DNA of 64,000 nucleotides from JACMLD01 sp044223995. GTDB taxonomy: Bacteria; Bacteroidota; Bacteroidia; Chitinophagales; Chitinophagaceae. A program made the translations under genes and the position numbers. The notes beneath the pieces were generated by a model. That model searched no databases. It saw nothing but the letters and a program-made list of their open reading frames with translations, and was not told the DNA's origin. This document shows, one piece after another, positions 63,715-64,000 of the stretch (within the stretch, counting starts at the first letter, position 1; each line of letters begins with the position of its first letter). The stretch lies in contig JBGALE010000001.1 in assembly GCA_044223995.1 (NCBI GenBank), positions 248,001-312,000 of the forward strand, read 5' to 3'.

Positions 63715-64000
63715 TTACTCCTCATCCTTTGATGCAGCCTGTATAGAATATAAAACAGACGCAACCAGGCAAACGACAATCACGATGAGGGAAATATAAA
63801 CCGGTATATGGATATTAATGTATTTAATTTCAGCCAGCATTTTCAGGCCGATGAATATCAGCACCAGCGCAATACCCTGCTGCAAATGACTGAATTTGCT
63901 GACAGCTCCCTGCAGCAGGAAGAACAGTGACCGCAGGCCCAATACGGCAAAAATATTAGAAGTGTAAATAACCATCCTGTTTTGTGAGATGGCAAATACA
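63715..64000 (-). CDS. TerC-family membrane protein, C-terminal part (5' end outside window)
   Basis: The frame is open from base 64000 to the stop at 63715. The first visible residues, VFAISQNRMVIYTSNIFAVLGLRSLFF, match the TerC signature SxDPFIVYTSNxFAILGLRSLYF-like segment. Two further membrane helices follow (GIALVLIFIGLKMLAEI and IPVYISLIVIVVCLVASVLY) and a polar tail. TerC/YceF proteins are inner-membrane proteins linked to metal-ion (tellurite, manganese or calcium) resistance. An internal ATG at 63975 is only an internal Met, not the start. The N-terminal helices lie beyond the window. Confidence 0.85.
   Translation of the reverse strand, partial: VFAISQNRMVIYTSNIFAVLGLRSLFFLLQGAVSKFSHLQQGIALVLIFIGLKMLAEIKYINIHIPVYISLIVIVVCLVASVLYSIQAASKDEE

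Noticed and set aside
1..64000. CRISPR arrays, insertion sequences, prophage, tRNA or rRNA genes
   Set aside because: No regular repeat array, transposase, phage gene or RNA gene pattern was found while reading the window; a covariance-model search was not possible here.

Overview
The window looks like chromosomal DNA of a Bacteroidetes bacterium, most likely of the Chitinophagaceae type. This is judged from gene families and signals, not from a database search. The pointers are three proteins with C-terminal type IX secretion (T9SS) sorting domains, Bacteroidetes-type -7 boxes (TAnnTTTG) in front of many genes, a MurF-alanine racemase fusion, a DUF5686 outer-membrane protein, and the lack of strong Shine-Dalgarno sequences. 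Base composition looks even throughout. I saw no insertion sequence, prophage, CRISPR array, rRNA or tRNA.

Layout. 1-1.7 kb: end of rsgA, two small minus-strand genes and a gamma-carbonic-anhydrase-like protein. 1.8-6.8 kb: a class III aminotransferase facing a glycerol operon, glpK-glpD-glpF. 6.9-14.5 kb: a DUF5686 outer-membrane protein, then a plus-strand island of membrane proteins with a small winged-helix regulator, a Coq4-like protein and two copies of one palindromic operator, followed by dgkA and a DUF1361 protein. 14.5-23.7 kb: a TolB-like propeller/barrel protein, an MBL hydrolase, a Cys-rich lipoprotein, a Wzx-type flippase, and a di-heme peroxidase next to an MbnP-like lipoprotein, with arfB upstream. 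23.7-40.5 kb: mostly housekeeping genes (dtd, MazG-like, glyS, mfd, gltX, a B12-binding protein, an enoyl-CoA hydratase) with a flavin reductase, a T9SS BNR-repeat protein and a GT39-type glycosyltransferase between them.

40.5-51.7 kb: six minus-strand genes that look like one operon: GH29 alpha-L-fucosidase, a GH-D-like glycoside hydrolase, a DUF1549/DUF1553 cytochrome protein, a DUF1501 protein, a TIM-barrel sugar isomerase/epimerase-like protein, and a membrane DUF2231/cytochrome/leucine-rich-repeat protein. This pairs glycan hydrolysis with c-type haem proteins of unknown role and is the strongest candidate here for an undescribed system.

51.7-64 kb: fumC, a T9SS glucose/sorbosone-dehydrogenase-like protein, a T9SS cargo gene whose 5' end appears broken, a large lipoprotein, lspA, the murF-alr fusion, and the end of a TerC-family gene. 

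All family names come from motifs and recognised sequence patterns. Residue positions are counted by hand and are approximate for the long proteins.
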